Notes: generated by a model from the letters alone, not told the origin. Shown: positions 1-8,454, numbered from the stretch's first letter. The stretch is DNA of 64,000 nucleotides from Allosaccharopolyspora coralli (GCF_009664835.1 NZ_CP045929.1:1426001-1490000); one strand, 5' to 3'. Made by a program: numbers and translations.

Positions 1-738
1 ACGAAGTCGGTGCGGCAAGGGCTCGCGCTGTGCCTGCGCTCCGGGTTCTCCCGGGTCCCGGTGATCGGGGAGAGCGTCGACGACATCGTCGGCCTCGTCA
101 CCCTCAAGGATCTCGCGCGGGTCGTGGTCGAGCGCGGCAACCTGCACGAGTCCGGGCCGCGCGTGGCGGAGCTGATGCGGCCGGCGAGTTTCGTCCCCGA
201 TTCCAAGCGCCTCGATGAGCTGTTGCAGGAGATGCAGCTCTCCCGCAGTCACATGGCCATCGCGATCGACGAGTACGGCGGCACCGCCGGGCTGGTGACG
301 ATCGAGGACGTCATCGAGGAGATCGTCGGCGAGATCACCGACGAGTCCGACCGCGAGGAGCGTCGGCCGGTCGAGCACGTCGACGAGACGACGGTGCGAG
401 TCAGCTCCCGGCTGCCGGTGGAGGACCTCGGCACGGTGTTCGACGTGGCGCTCGACGACTACGACTCCGAGGTGGAGACCGTGGGCGGGCTGCTGGCGTT
501 GCGGCTCGGCCGCGTGCCGCTGCCCGGAGCGGAGGCCGAGGTGGAGGGGCTGCGGCTGCGTGCCGAGGGCGGCAAGGATCATCGTGGCCGGATCCGGATC
601 AACGCGTTGCAGGTGCGCCGCAGCGACGGCGGGCCGGTCAGCACCACCACGGCTGCCGACTCCGAGCGCTCCGAGACGGCAGCAGGCGGGGCGCAGAGTC
701 GTGGTGCCGAACAGGAAGGGACGAGTACTCGTGGCTGA
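1..738 (+). CDS. CorC/HlyC-type CBS-domain membrane protein, C-terminal part
   Basis: The frame is open from the first base, so the N-terminal membrane domain lies outside the window. What remains is the cytoplasmic half of a CNNM/CorC family protein. A CBS pair comes first ([10 protein letters not shown], then the very typical [19 protein letters not shown]). A CorC_HlyC transporter-associated domain follows ([18 protein letters not shown]), and then a hydrophilic tail of about 40 residues. The family is linked to magnesium/cobalt efflux or resistance; the hemolysin name is historical. The stop overlaps the start of the deaminase-like gene by eight bases, and era follows, the order known from mycobacteria and streptomycetes. 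The family call is firm and the transport substrate is unknown. Confidence 0.9.
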   Translation, partial: TKSVRQGLALCLRSGFSRVPVIGESVDDIVGLVTLKDLARVVVERGNLHESGPRVAELMRPASFVPDSKRLDELLQEMQLSRSHMAIAIDEYGGTAGLVTIEDVIEEIVGEITDESDREERRPVEHVDETTVRVSSRLPVEDLGTVFDVALDDYDSEVETVGGLLALRLGRVPLPGAEAEVEGLRLRAEGGKDHRGRIRINALQVRRSDGGPVSTTTAADSERSETAAGGAQSRGAEQEGTSTRG

Positions 739-1084
739 GCACGTTCAGGCGCAGGCGGAGATCGACGCGGAGGACGCGAAGATCGTGACGCTGGCCCGGT
801 CGGGGCGCGCGCGCACCGGCGCCGCCGAGGGCGCAGCCGTGCGGGACACCGACGGCCGGACCTATGCCGCGTGCACGGTGGCGCTGCCGTCGCTGACGCT
901 CACGGCGTTGCAGGCGGCGGTCGCCGCCGCGGTGGCCAGCGGCGCCGAGGGGCTCGAAGCGGCGGCCGTGGTGACCGATTCGGAGCAGCTGGACCCCGAC
1001 TCCGTCGCCGCCGTCCGCGACCTCGGCTCGTCGGCACCGGTGTTCCGCTCGGACGCCGGAGGCACTGTCCGGGCGCGTGTCTGA
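731..1084 (+). CDS. Cytidine-deaminase-like protein lacking catalytic residues
   Basis: A 117-residue protein starting at GTG 731, overlapping the upstream stop. It resembles the short actinobacterial proteins annotated as cytidine deaminase between the CorC-like gene and era, with a core [19 protein letters not shown] followed by an alanine-rich helix ([19 protein letters not shown]). True cytidine deaminases bind zinc through a (C/H)AE motif and a PCxxC motif. Neither is present: the usual HAE position reads LTA, and the protein has one cysteine only. I infer that the deaminase fold is kept without deaminase activity, perhaps as a structural or regulatory protein. Position in the operon supports a real gene. 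Confidence 0.8.
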   Translation: MAEHVQAQAEIDAEDAKIVTLARSGRARTGAAEGAAVRDTDGRTYAACTVALPSLTLTALQAAVAAAVASGAEGLEAAAVVTDSEQLDPDSVAAVRDLGSSAPVFRSDAGGTVRARV

Positions 1085-1275
1085 GAGAGCAATTTGGAAC
1101 TCGGGTGGGTGGTCCGTGACCGTCGCCCCAGTTCGCGCCTTGCGGCGTTGGGGTGCTCTTGAGTACCAACCTGTACGCGGCGAGAACCCCTGCGTTGCGA
1201 GGCACGAACTCCGAACGCCGGAGCCCCTCACCGTGCTCCGGCTGGTCACGTGTGAGGCGTGCCCTACGGCCACAC
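1085..1275 (+). repeat. Intergenic repeat family R, copy 1
   Basis: The 280-base gap before era holds no gene. Its first 190 bases resemble two other gaps in the window. The first half (GGTGGTCCG, then TTCGCGCCTTGCGG, then GAGTACCA) matches the gap at 6991 to 7085. The second half (GTACGCGGCGAGAACCC to GCCCTACGGCCA) matches 5336 to 5467. A short stem GCCGGAG/CTCCGGC lies inside, near 1217 to 1242. Alignment was by eye. The function is unknown; it may be a dispersed repeat or a structured transcript. Confidence 0.5.
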
Positions 1276-1364
1276 ATGCCAGTTCCCCAATGCACTCTGA
1301 TTCGTAGCCTCCCGCGCGGGGAGCCCGGTGCGGGTTTCCCGAGGGCTGCGGGGACAATGGGGCA

Positions 1365-2273
1365 GTGACCAGCACTCCTGATGCGCACCGTTCCGGTTTC
1401 GCCTGCTTCGTCGGACGGCCCAACGCGGGCAAGTCGACGCTGATGAACGACCTCGTCGGCTCGAAGGTGGCGATCACGTCGAGCAAGCCGCAGACGACGC
1501 GGCACGCCATCCGGGGCATCGTGCACCGCGAGGACGCGCAGTTGATCGTCGTCGACACGCCCGGTCTGCATCGCCCGCGGACGCTGTTGGGCGAGCGGCT
1601 GAACGATCTCGTGCACGAGACGTGGTCCGAGGTCGACGTCATCGGGTTCTGCGTGCCTGCGGACCAGAAGGTCGGCCCCGGGGACCGCTACATCGCCGAG
1701 CAGTTGGCGAAGGTGGCTCGCCGCACGCCGGTGGTCGGGGTGGTCACCAAGACCGACCTGGTCGGCAAGCAGCAGGTCGCCGAGCAGTTGCTCGCGCTGC
1801 AGGAGTTGATGGACTTCGCCGAGCTGGTGCCGGTGTCGGCGGTCGACGACTACCAGATGAACACCCTCGCCGACCTGCTCGTCTCCCAGCTTCCGGAAGG
1901 CCCGCAGCTGTACCCGGACGGTGAGCTCACCGACGAACCGGAGGAGACACTGGTCGCGGAGATGATTCGGGAGGCCGCGCTGGAGGGCGTGCGCGACGAA
2001 CTGCCGCATTCGCTGGCGGTGACCATCGAGGAGATGGTGCCGCGGGACGGCCGCGACGACCTCGTCGACGTGCACGCGGTCGTGCACGTCGAGCGGCAGA
2101 GTCAGAAGTCGATCGTCATCGGCCGGGGCGGTGAGCGCCTTCGCGAGGTGGGGACGACCGCGCGCAAGCACATTCAGGCGTTGCTGGGCAGCAAGATCTA
2201 TCTCGACCTGCACGTGAAGGTCACGAAGGACTGGCAGCGCGATCCGCGTCAGCTCCGCAAACTGGGATTCTGA
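1365..2273 (+). CDS. era: GTPase Era
   Basis: Era is an essential GTPase that binds the 3' end of 16S rRNA through a KH domain and assists 30S assembly. The 302-residue protein starts at GTG 1365. The G1 loop GRPNAGKST lies at residues 17 to 25, the switch-region ITSSKPQTTRH follows, G3 is DTPGL near residue 67 and G4 is TKTD near 128. The C-terminal KH domain shows the conserved IVIGRGGERLREVGTTARKHI and ends in the WQRDPRQLRKLGF tail typical of the family. Length and all motifs are normal. A terminator hairpin follows 16 bases after the stop, so the upstream operon appears to end here. Confidence 0.97.
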   Translation: MTSTPDAHRSGFACFVGRPNAGKSTLMNDLVGSKVAITSSKPQTTRHAIRGIVHREDAQLIVVDTPGLHRPRTLLGERLNDLVHETWSEVDVIGFCVPADQKVGPGDRYIAEQLAKVARRTPVVGVVTKTDLVGKQQVAEQLLALQELMDFAELVPVSAVDDYQMNTLADLLVSQLPEGPQLYPDGELTDEPEETLVAEMIREAALEGVRDELPHSLAVTIEEMVPRDGRDDLVDVHAVVHVERQSQKSIVIGRGGERLREVGTTARKHIQALLGSKIYLDLHVKVTKDWQRDPRQLRKLGF

Positions 2274-2289
2274 TCACCGATCGAACGGA

Positions 2290-2311
2290 ACGGCCCCGGG
2301 CTCGGGGCCGT
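2290..2311 (+). terminator. Rho-independent-type hairpin after era
   Basis: A perfect nine-base stem ACGGCCCCG/CGGGGCCGT with a four-base loop, 16 bases downstream of the era stop. There is no strong U tract, which is common in actinobacteria. Confidence 0.7.
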
Positions 2312-2383
2312 CGTAGGTAACGTACGCGCGACCGGGACGCTCGGTGCCGATCGCTGCGCATTCTCGATGAAGGACTTGTTGAC

Positions 2384-3124
2384 GTGAGCTATCCGTATGG
2401 CCCTCCGCCGTCCGGCCCGAACCCGCAGCAGCCCTACGGCCCCGGTTCGGGACCGATCCCGCAGCCGGCGCCGCCGTACGGGCAGGACCCGTACGGACAG
2501 TCCGGTTACGGCGCGCCGCAGGGTTACGGGCAGCCGTCGGACGCGGTACCGCCCCATGTCGGCGTCCCTGCCGAGTGGGGCACCCGGCTCGGTGGCTATT
2601 TGCTCGACGGGCTGATCGTCAGTGGTGCTCAGATCGTCGCGATGCTCGCCGGGGCGATCGTGGGGGCGATTCTCGGGGTCTTGGTCGGCCTCGGGGACCC
2701 GGGCGTCGGGGGAGTCGTGGGGGGCCTCGCCTTTTTCATCATCCTGATCGCGGGCACGTTCGGCTTCGCGTTCTGGAACATCGTCTACCGGCGTGGCGTC
2801 TACGGTCAGACGCTCGGGCAGAAGATCGTGAAGCTCAAGACGGTCAGCGAGGAGACCGGCCAGGTGATCGGCGCGGGGAACGCCTTCCTGCGTCAGTTGT
2901 GCCACGTGCTGGACACGCTCGCCTGCTACGTCGGGTGGTTCGCGCCCTTGTGGGAGCCGAAGAAGCAGACCTGGGCGGACAAGATCATGGCCACGGTCGT
3001 GGTCTCGGCCGAGACGGGTTCGCCGTTGCCGCTCACCAAGCGGGAGCAGAAGGAACAGCAGGAGGCCGCAGCGGGCGGCGGTTACCCGGGGATGCCGCAG
3101 CCGGGTTACCCGCAACAGTGGTAG
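2384..3124 (+). CDS. RDD-family membrane protein (first of a tandem pair)
   Basis: A 246-residue protein from GTG 2384. The first 60 residues are rich in Gly, Pro, Tyr and Gln, a disordered tail seen on many actinobacterial membrane proteins. An RDD domain follows: EWGTRLGGYLLDGLIVSG, two hydrophobic segments (about residues 75 to 105 and 115 to 140), then RRGVYGQTLGQKIVKLKTVSEETG. A third hydrophobic stretch near residue 175 precedes LWEPKKQTWADKIM. RDD proteins are polytopic membrane proteins of mostly unknown function; some are linked to ion exchange. The next gene is a clear paralogue with the same layout, so the pair arose by tandem duplication. Confidence 0.85.
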   Translation: MSYPYGPPPSGPNPQQPYGPGSGPIPQPAPPYGQDPYGQSGYGAPQGYGQPSDAVPPHVGVPAEWGTRLGGYLLDGLIVSGAQIVAMLAGAIVGAILGVLVGLGDPGVGGVVGGLAFFIILIAGTFGFAFWNIVYRRGVYGQTLGQKIVKLKTVSEETGQVIGAGNAFLRQLCHVLDTLACYVGWFAPLWEPKKQTWADKIMATVVVSAETGSPLPLTKREQKEQQEAAAGGGYPGMPQPGYPQQW

Positions 3125-3273
3125 TCGTGTGCGCTGTCCGGTAGGTCGACAGTGTGGTTCGGTCGCAGAATCTTCCTGAGAGTGCATGTGGGGCTAGGGC
3201 ACGCCTCATGTTCCACAATGCCCCTTGAGCGGCGAGGCGCCCCAGCAAGGTCGGACGAGACGAGGTTGAAGTC

Positions 3274-4032
3274 GTGAATCATCCCTACGGCGATCCGTCC
3301 GGGCAGAACCCGTACGACCAGGCACAGCACGGTCCGGGCTCGGGGCCGATGCCGCAGCAGATGCCGTACGGCCAGGGCGGTTACCCGGCGCCCATGCCCG
3401 CGTCGGACCCGTACGCCCAGGCATACGGCCATCCGGGTTACGGGCAGGCGCCCACGCCGGTTCCGCCGCACGTAGGGGTGCCGTCGGAGTGGGGGACGCG
3501 GGTCGGTGGCTCGGTGCTGGACGCACTCATCATGATGGGGGCCGCCCTTGTCGTGATGCTGGTCGCGATGGGCGCGGGGGCCGGGGTCACCGTGCTGGTC
3601 GTCGCCTTGGGGGGCGGTGAGTCCGCTGCGGTAGCCACGCTGTTCGCGTCGTACATCGTCGGGCTGCTCGCCATCCTGGCTCTCGGCTTCTGGGCGCACG
3701 TGTACCGGCGCGGCGTCTACGGCCAGACCTTCGGCCAGAAGATCGTGCGGATCAAGACCGTGTCGGAGGAGACGGGCCTGCCGCTCGGGGTCGGTGCCGC
3801 CTTCGCCCGCAACCTGTGCCACATCCTCGACAGCCTCCCGTGCAACGTCGGGTATCTGGCGCCGCTGTGGGAGCCGAAGAAGCAAACGTGGGCCGACCGG
3901 ATCATGAGTTCCGTGGTGGTCTCCGCCGAGACAGGCACCGCGCTGCCTCCGACGAAAAAGGAACGCAAGCGAGCGGCCTCCGGCGACGTGTACTCGCAGC
4001 AGCCCTCTCGCGGCGGGCCTCGACAGTGGTGA
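3274..4032 (+). CDS. RDD-family membrane protein (second of a tandem pair)
   Basis: A 252-residue paralogue of the preceding gene, starting at GTG 3274. It has the same Gly/Pro/Tyr-rich N-terminus, EWGTRVGGSVLDALI at the first membrane segment, YRRGVYGQTFGQKIVRIKTVSEETG and the shared LWEPKKQTWADRIM. It is separated from its paralogue by about 150 bases without a gene. Four bases after its stop comes a DUF2752 gene, so the two are probably co-transcribed. The function is unknown. The cytoplasmic tail ends in a short Lys/Arg-rich stretch instead of the Gly/Pro tail of the first copy. Confidence 0.85.
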   Translation: MNHPYGDPSGQNPYDQAQHGPGSGPMPQQMPYGQGGYPAPMPASDPYAQAYGHPGYGQAPTPVPPHVGVPSEWGTRVGGSVLDALIMMGAALVVMLVAMGAGAGVTVLVVALGGGESAAVATLFASYIVGLLAILALGFWAHVYRRGVYGQTFGQKIVRIKTVSEETGLPLGVGAAFARNLCHILDSLPCNVGYLAPLWEPKKQTWADRIMSSVVVSAETGTALPPTKKERKRAASGDVYSQQPSRGGPRQW

Positions 4033-4036
4033 CGGC

Positions 4037-4456
4037 GTGTTCACCCGAGCAGTGATGTTCCCGGTGCGGCGGATCCCCCGCACCGGCCTGCTCGTGCTCG
4101 GTGTCGGCGCGTTCGGCCTGGTGCTGGGCAGTGGGGTGATCCCGGTGCCGTGTCCGCTGAAGTTGCTCACCGGGCTCGACTGCCCCTTGTGCGGGGGAAG
4201 CAGGGTCGCGGGCGCGTTGCTGCAGGCGGACCTCGCCCGGGCGCTCGACGTCAACGCGTTCGCCGTCCTCGTGGTGCTACCGCTGGTGGCGGTGGTGCTG
4301 GTGGCGATGGCGCGGGTCGAACTCGGCCGGGCGAGATTCCACTGGCCCGCAGGCAGACTCGGCAGCGTCCTCGGTTACGTGCTGCTCGGCGCGTTCCTCA
4401 CCTGGGGCGTGGTGCGCAACCTGCCGTTCGAGCCGTTCACGGTGCTGCGGGCGTGA
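4037..4456 (+). CDS. DUF2752 membrane protein
   Basis: A 139-residue protein starting at GTG 4037, four bases after the RDD gene. It has three predicted membrane segments (about residues 15 to 35, 70 to 92 and 108 to 125). The family signature lies between the first two: CPLKLLTGLDCPLCGGSR, with the paired CP and the CG-x-x-R motif. DUF2752 proteins are small bacterial membrane proteins of unknown role, often next to RDD, DUF4190 or TM2 proteins, as here. It converges with the DUF4190 gene whose stop lies directly after it. Confidence 0.85.
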   Translation: MFTRAVMFPVRRIPRTGLLVLGVGAFGLVLGSGVIPVPCPLKLLTGLDCPLCGGSRVAGALLQADLARALDVNAFAVLVVLPLVAVVLVAMARVELGRARFHWPAGRLGSVLGYVLLGAFLTWGVVRNLPFEPFTVLRA

Positions 4457-4804
4457 TCAGACCGTCGGTGCGTGGTTGATCATGAAGATGATGAAGGCGA
4501 CGTAGGCGGCGATGAGCAGGGTGACCAGGATCGTCGCGCAGTAGCCCACGATGAGTCCGGCGAGCGCGAGCGTGTCGCCGTCCTGGTGCGGATTCTCCCG
4601 GATCTGCTTGCGCGCGATGTGCCCGCAGATGATGCCGCCGATCCCGATGCCGCTGACCGACAGGATCAGCGCGACCAGCGCGAGGTTGTTCATCGGCTTC
4701 GACACCGGGTAGTACGGATACGGACCGCCTTGCGGTGGCGGCATGGCAGCCGGGTGAGCGGCGGCCGTCTCGTGTCCTGCTTCGTCGGTGTGTGGCTGGT
4801 TCAC
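4457..4804 (-). CDS. DUF4190 membrane protein
   Basis: A 115-residue protein on the minus strand. I chose GTG 4804 because a strong GAGGGGGAG ribosome-binding site lies just upstream. The N-terminal 37 residues are hydrophilic and rich in Pro, Tyr and His. Two membrane helices follow, with the DUF4190 loop CGHIARKQIRE between them. The family is of unknown function and common in actinobacteria, usually as small two-helix proteins with a disordered N-terminal tail. It is a paralogue of the gene upstream at 4914 to 5303, although a hairpin between them suggests separate transcripts. Confidence 0.8.
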   Translation of the reverse strand: MNQPHTDEAGHETAAAHPAAMPPPQGGPYPYYPVSKPMNNLALVALILSVSGIGIGGIICGHIARKQIRENPHQDGDTLALAGLIVGYCATILVTLLIAAYVAFIIFMINHAPTV

Positions 4805-4873
4805 TCTGCTCCCCCTCGTGATCGTTTCGGTTCGAGTATGACGCCTACGAACGCGAGTTGGTTGCATCGCAGT

Positions 4874-4900
4874 CGTGATCCCCCTGAGGCGTGGATCACG
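4874..4900 (-). terminator. Hairpin after the upstream DUF4190 gene
   Basis: An eight-base stem CGTGATCC/GGATCACG with an 11-base loop, 14 bases after the stop of the gene at 4914 to 5303 when read on the minus strand. Confidence 0.5.
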
Positions 4901-4913
4901 TGATCGGTGAACG

Positions 4914-5303
4914 TCAGTTCTGTGAGCCGATGAACGCGAGTACGCCACCGACCACGACGTAGAGCGCGCACAGACCGACTAGCCCGTAGCCGATGATGAG
5001 GCCTGCCAACGCCATCCCGGCTCCCTGCTCGCCCTTCTCGCGAATCTGCTTGCGGGCGATGTGCCCGCAGACGATCGCTCCGATCCAGGACAGACCGCAG
5101 AGTGGGAGCAGCGAAAGGACGAGCGCGATCACAGCCAGTGGGTTCGTCCGACCCGGCGTCGGGTAGCCAGGATGGCCGTATCCCGGGTGGCCGTAGTGCG
5201 GAGCCGACGGCGTCTGCGCCGGGAATCCGGAGGAGTTCGGGTGGAACGAGCCGTAGTACTGCTGCGGCTGCTGTTCCGGGTACTGGCCGTACGGGTGGGT
5301 CAT
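4914..5303 (-). CDS. DUF4190 membrane protein (paralogue)
   Basis: A 129-residue protein from ATG 5303, with a GAGAGGAC ribosome-binding site. The N-terminal 50 residues are Gln, Tyr, Pro, His and Gly rich, with a repeated GHPGY. Two hydrophobic segments follow, around the same CGHIARKQIREKGE loop as in the neighbouring gene, and then GMALAGLIIGYGLVG. Together with the RDD pair and the DUF2752 gene it forms a cluster of small membrane proteins with sticky disordered tails. No function can be assigned. Confidence 0.8.
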   Translation of the reverse strand: MTHPYGQYPEQQPQQYYGSFHPNSSGFPAQTPSAPHYGHPGYGHPGYPTPGRTNPLAVIALVLSLLPLCGLSWIGAIVCGHIARKQIREKGEQGAGMALAGLIIGYGLVGLCALYVVVGGVLAFIGSQN

Positions 5304-5335
5304 GGACGTCCTCTCAGAAGCTGTCTCTCGTCTGC

Positions 5336-5467
5336 TGTGGTGGTCTCTTGCCGCTCGTGGTTGGGGTCGCATCGAGTACCAGTACGTACGCAGACGACCC
5401 GGGAATGCCGGAGCTCCTCTCCAGTGCTCATGCTGAGCATGCGAGACCATGCCTGACGGCCATCAGG
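5336..5467 (+). repeat. Intergenic repeat family R, copy 2
   Basis: This fills part of the 296-base gap between the divergent DUF4190 gene and recO. GGTTGGGGTCGCATCGAGTA, then CAGTACGTACGC, GCCGGAGCTCCTCTCC, GAGACCATGCCTGACGGCCA line up with the second half of copy 1 at 1085 to 1275. It contains the small stem GCTCAT/ATGAGC-like and a GCATGC core. By-eye alignment only. Confidence 0.45.
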
Positions 5468-5599
5468 ACAAGATCAAAGACTCAGGTGTTGATCGTCGGC
5501 GACGGTATCCGCTGGAGCCTCGTCGTGTGCCGGGAACGTGCGGATCGATTCCTGCGCCGTGTCGGACGTCTCGTCGTGTCGGAGTGCGACGATGGCGGC

Positions 5600-6382
5600 G
5601 TGAGTCTTTACCGGGATACGGCCGTGGTGCTTCGGGTGCAGAAGCTCGGTGAGGCCGACCGGATCATCACGATGCTGACCCGCCGCGGCGGCAAGGTCCG
5701 TGCCGTGGCGAAAGGCGTGCGGCGCACGAGCTCGCGGTTCGGGGCACGGTTGGAACCGTTCTGCCACGTCGACGTCCAGCTCTACACCGGGCGCACGCTC
5801 GACGTGATCACCCAGGTGCAGACGCTCGACGCGTTCGGCGTGCACATCGTCGACGACTACCAGCGCTACACCTCGGCGTGTGCGGTCCTGGAGACGGCGG
5901 ACCGGCTCGCGGCCGAGGAGGGCGAGCCGGTGCTGCGGATGTATCTGCTCGTCACAGGTGCCCTGCGTGCGTTGGCGGGGCGGGAGCGGGACGCCTCATT
6001 GGTGCTGGACGCATTCCTGCTCCGCGCGATGTCGTACGCGGGGTGGGCGCCTGCGCTCTCGGAGTGCGCGCGGTGTGCCTGCGCGGGGCCGCACGCGGCG
6101 TTCAACGTTCCTGCCGGTGGTGCCGTGTGCGCGGAGTGCCGTCCGGCCGGTTCGGCGCGTCCGTCTCCGCACACCATGACCTTGCTGGAAGCGTTGCTGC
6201 ACGGCGACTGGGACGCGGCGGAGGCCACCACCCGGCCGGTGCGCAGAGAGGCCAGCGGCCTCGTCGCCGCACACCTGCAATGGCACCTCGAGCGGCAGCT
6301 GCGCTCGTTGCCGCTGGTCGAGCGGGTCGTGCCGGATCTGATCCGGGAACGCGCCGCCGACCTCGAGGAGCAGCAGTCGTGA
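5600..6382 (+). CDS. recO: DNA repair protein RecO
   Basis: RecO loads RecA on SSB-coated single-stranded DNA and anneals complementary strands in the RecFOR pathway. The frame is open far upstream. I start at GTG 5600 (MSLYRDTAVVLRVQKLGEAD), where family similarity begins. That gives 260 residues, normal length. The N-terminal OB fold (about 1 to 80) includes KGVRRTSSRFGARLEPF. The helical domain follows. The zinc ribbon is visible as CARCAC near residue 155 and CAEC near 180. The last four bases overlap the start of the GNAT gene. recO upstream of uppS is conserved in actinobacteria. Confidence 0.95.
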   Translation: MSLYRDTAVVLRVQKLGEADRIITMLTRRGGKVRAVAKGVRRTSSRFGARLEPFCHVDVQLYTGRTLDVITQVQTLDAFGVHIVDDYQRYTSACAVLETADRLAAEEGEPVLRMYLLVTGALRALAGRERDASLVLDAFLLRAMSYAGWAPALSECARCACAGPHAAFNVPAGGAVCAECRPAGSARPSPHTMTLLEALLHGDWDAAEATTRPVRREASGLVAAHLQWHLERQLRSLPLVERVVPDLIRERAADLEEQQS

Positions 6383-6990
6383 TCGTGCGACCGTATCGAC
6401 GCGGTGACCGCGCCGCCGTGCGCGAGATCTGCCTGAGCACCGGTGACGGCGGGGAGCCTGCACGCGGCATCCTCGACGACCCGGACCTGATGGCCCACGT
6501 GTTCCTCGACCCGTACCTGTTGTTGCAGCCGGAGCTCGCGTTCGTCGCCGAGGTCGACGGGATCGTGCTCGGCTACGTCGTCGCCGCGCTCGACAGCGAG
6601 GAGTTCTTCGCGCGCTGGCAGTTGGAATGGGCGCCCCGCTTCTGCGTGAGCCATCCGAACACGCCGCACGTCGTCGTCACCCGGGCCGACAGCCTGCTGC
6701 GTGCCTACCTGCATCACCCGAGGCTGTTGCTGCCGTCGGGGCTCACCGTTCATCCGTCGCACCTGCACATGAGCCTGCTCGCGGGAGCGCGCAGGCACGG
6801 TGCCGGTCGCGCGCTCCTGCGGACGGAGTTCGCCGCGCTGGCACGGGCCGGCTCGCCCGGCGTGCAGCTCGGCGTTCAGGACGACAACACCGGTGCGCAG
6901 GCGTTCTACGAGGCGGCCGGGATGGTCCGGTTGCCGCCGGACGACCACGCCGCGGTGCGCTACGGCAGGCACCTGCGCTCGGCCGCCTGA
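6379..6990 (+). CDS. GNAT-family N-acetyltransferase
   Basis: A 203-residue protein translated from GTG 6379, which overlaps the recO stop (GTGA), so the two are translationally coupled. It begins IVRPYRRGDRAAVREICL, the usual first strand and helix of a GNAT fold. The acetyl-CoA loop is seen as GARRHGAGRALL near residue 140. The C-terminal VQDDNTGAQAFYEAAGM is the standard last motif. The insertion around residues 75 to 120, with several His residues, resembles the acetyltransferase-like part of bacterial O-GlcNAcase-associated GNATs. The substrate is unknown. Confidence 0.85.
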   Translation: MIVRPYRRGDRAAVREICLSTGDGGEPARGILDDPDLMAHVFLDPYLLLQPELAFVAEVDGIVLGYVVAALDSEEFFARWQLEWAPRFCVSHPNTPHVVVTRADSLLRAYLHHPRLLLPSGLTVHPSHLHMSLLAGARRHGAGRALLRTEFAALARAGSPGVQLGVQDDNTGAQAFYEAAGMVRLPPDDHAAVRYGRHLRSAA

Positions 6991-7085
6991 GAAGGCATTG
7001 GGGATCTGGGGTAGGTGGTCCGGTACCCGCCGCCCAGGTTCGCGCCTCGCGGCTTTGGGGTCCTGGTGACTACCAGGTCTGCGGG
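6991..7085 (+). repeat. Intergenic repeat family R, copy 3
   Basis: The first 95 bases after the GNAT stop match the first half of copy 1. GGATCTGGGGTAGGTGGTCC is followed by CCCAGGTTCGCGCCTCGCGG, CTTTGGGGTCCTGGTGACTA and CCAGGT. Position relative to the gene is also similar, since both lie directly after a stop codon. A weaker 30-base resemblance occurs at 25631 to 25665 next to the IS5 element. Confidence 0.5.
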
Positions 7086-7180
7086 GGTCCGAGGCCGTTG
7101 CCGTCGCCCTCCGGCCCGGTGCCGGACCCCGATCCGCGACAATGGTGGGCGGCCGGGAGTCGACGAAGGAGAACTCACCC

Positions 7181-8032
7181 ATGCTGCGACGCCGTGGGCG
7201 GGGCAGGAACAGCGAGAGCGTGCAGGCCCCCGACCCGCACCCGTCCGGCGCGCGCCCGCCGCAGCTGCCGCAGGAACTGGTGCCCAAGCACGTCGCAGTC
7301 GTGATGGACGGCAACGGGCGGTGGGCCAACGAACGCGGCCTACCCCGCATCGAGGGGCACAAACGCGGCGAGGCGGTGGTGCTCGAGCTCGCGCGCGGGG
7401 CGATCGAGATCGGGGTGCAGTGGCTGTCGCTGTACGCGTTCTCCACCGAGAACTGGAAACGCAGCCCGGACGAGGTGAAGTTCCTGATGGGCTTCAACCG
7501 CGACGTCATCGCCCGCCGCGTGGACGAGCTCGACGACATGGGTGTGCGGATCCGGTGGGCGGGACGCAAGCCGAAGCTCTGGCGCAGCGTCGTCAACCAG
7601 CTCCAGTCGGCCCAGGAACGCACGAAGTCGAACGAAGTCCTGAATCTGTCGATGTGCGTGAATTACGGTGGCCGTGCCGAGGTGGGCGACGCCGCCCGCG
7701 AGATCGCCCGGTTGGCTGCCGCGGGCAGGATCAGCCCGGACCGGGTCGACGAGCGGACGGTGGCGCGGCACCTCTACCAGCCCGAGATGCCCGACGTCGA
7801 TCTGTTCATCCGCCCGTCGGGGGAGAGCAGGACCTCGAACTTCCTGTTGTGGCAGTCGGCCTACGCGGAGTTCGTGTTCCAGGACACGCTGTTCCCCGAC
7901 GTCGACCGGACGCATCTGTGGCAGGCGTGCGAGGACTATGCCCGCCGTGACCGACGCTTCGGCGGCGCGGTCGACCGCACCACGGGGTCCGGCGACGCCG
8001 TCACCGATACCGCCCGAGGGGGCAACGTATGA
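7181..8032 (+). CDS. uppS: Isoprenyl (decaprenyl) diphosphate synthase
   Basis: A cis-prenyltransferase that makes the long-chain polyprenyl phosphate carrier for cell-wall synthesis. ATG 7181 has an AAGGAG site 15 bases upstream and gives 283 residues. The catalytic aspartate is in [11 protein letters not shown] (Asp at about 43). Further conserved parts are [18 protein letters not shown], the [14 protein letters not shown] block and [21 protein letters not shown]. These are all the cis-prenyltransferase regions. In mycobacteria this position is held by the decaprenyl synthase. The product length here is an inference from that synteny. The stop overlaps the next gene by four bases. Confidence 0.95.
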   Translation: MLRRRGRGRNSESVQAPDPHPSGARPPQLPQELVPKHVAVVMDGNGRWANERGLPRIEGHKRGEAVVLELARGAIEIGVQWLSLYAFSTENWKRSPDEVKFLMGFNRDVIARRVDELDDMGVRIRWAGRKPKLWRSVVNQLQSAQERTKSNEVLNLSMCVNYGGRAEVGDAAREIARLAAAGRISPDRVDERTVARHLYQPEMPDVDLFIRPSGESRTSNFLLWQSAYAEFVFQDTLFPDVDRTHLWQACEDYARRDRRFGGAVDRTTGSGDAVTDTARGGNV

Positions 8033-8454
8033 CTCAGGAGGCCGCGAGTACCGCGGAGCTGTTGACCGCAGCCAAAGAGGCGCTGGAGACGTATCACGAG
8101 GTCAGTGTCGACGACGACGGTGCGCTGACGTTCCGGCACTCGGAGGTTCCGTGTGCTGTGCAGGCGATGCAGCTCGCCGAGGGGCTCACGGTGCTGAGCC
8201 TGACGTGCGTGGTCGCATGGGACCTGCCGCAGGACGACAAGCTCGCCCAGTCCGCCGCCGAACGCGCAGGTCAGGGCTTGTTCGGCACGCTGGGTGTGGT
8301 GCGGACCGAGCGCGGGATGGACGTGACCTTGCGCTACGCGTTCCCCGCCGAGGGCATGGACCCGCCGCCGCTGGGCACGTTGCTGATGCTCGTGGTCTCC
8401 ACGGCGTCGCAACTGAGGGGTGAACTCGTGGACGTGGACACACCGGCCGAGTAG
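8029..8454 (+). CDS. Conserved actinobacterial protein, YbjN-like
   Basis: A 141-residue soluble protein, coupled to uppS by an ATGA overlap. No signal peptide, membrane segment or catalytic motif is visible. The sequence alternates short strands and helices, for example [18 protein letters not shown] and [15 protein letters not shown]. This recalls the YbjN/type III chaperone-like fold that is common in actinobacteria, but the match is by general pattern. Its operon position with uppS corresponds to Rv2360c in Mycobacterium tuberculosis, also uncharacterised. Confidence 0.65.
   Translation: MTQEAASTAELLTAAKEALETYHEVSVDDDGALTFRHSEVPCAVQAMQLAEGLTVLSLTCVVAWDLPQDDKLAQSAAERAGQGLFGTLGVVRTERGMDVTLRYAFPAEGMDPPPLGTLLMLVVSTASQLRGELVDVDTPAE

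Noticed and set aside
5102-5599. N-terminal extension of RecO by 166 codons
   Set aside because: The extension overlaps the DUF4190 gene and repeat R, is Arg/Ser-rich and has no similarity. RecO homologues start at MSLYRDTAVVL.
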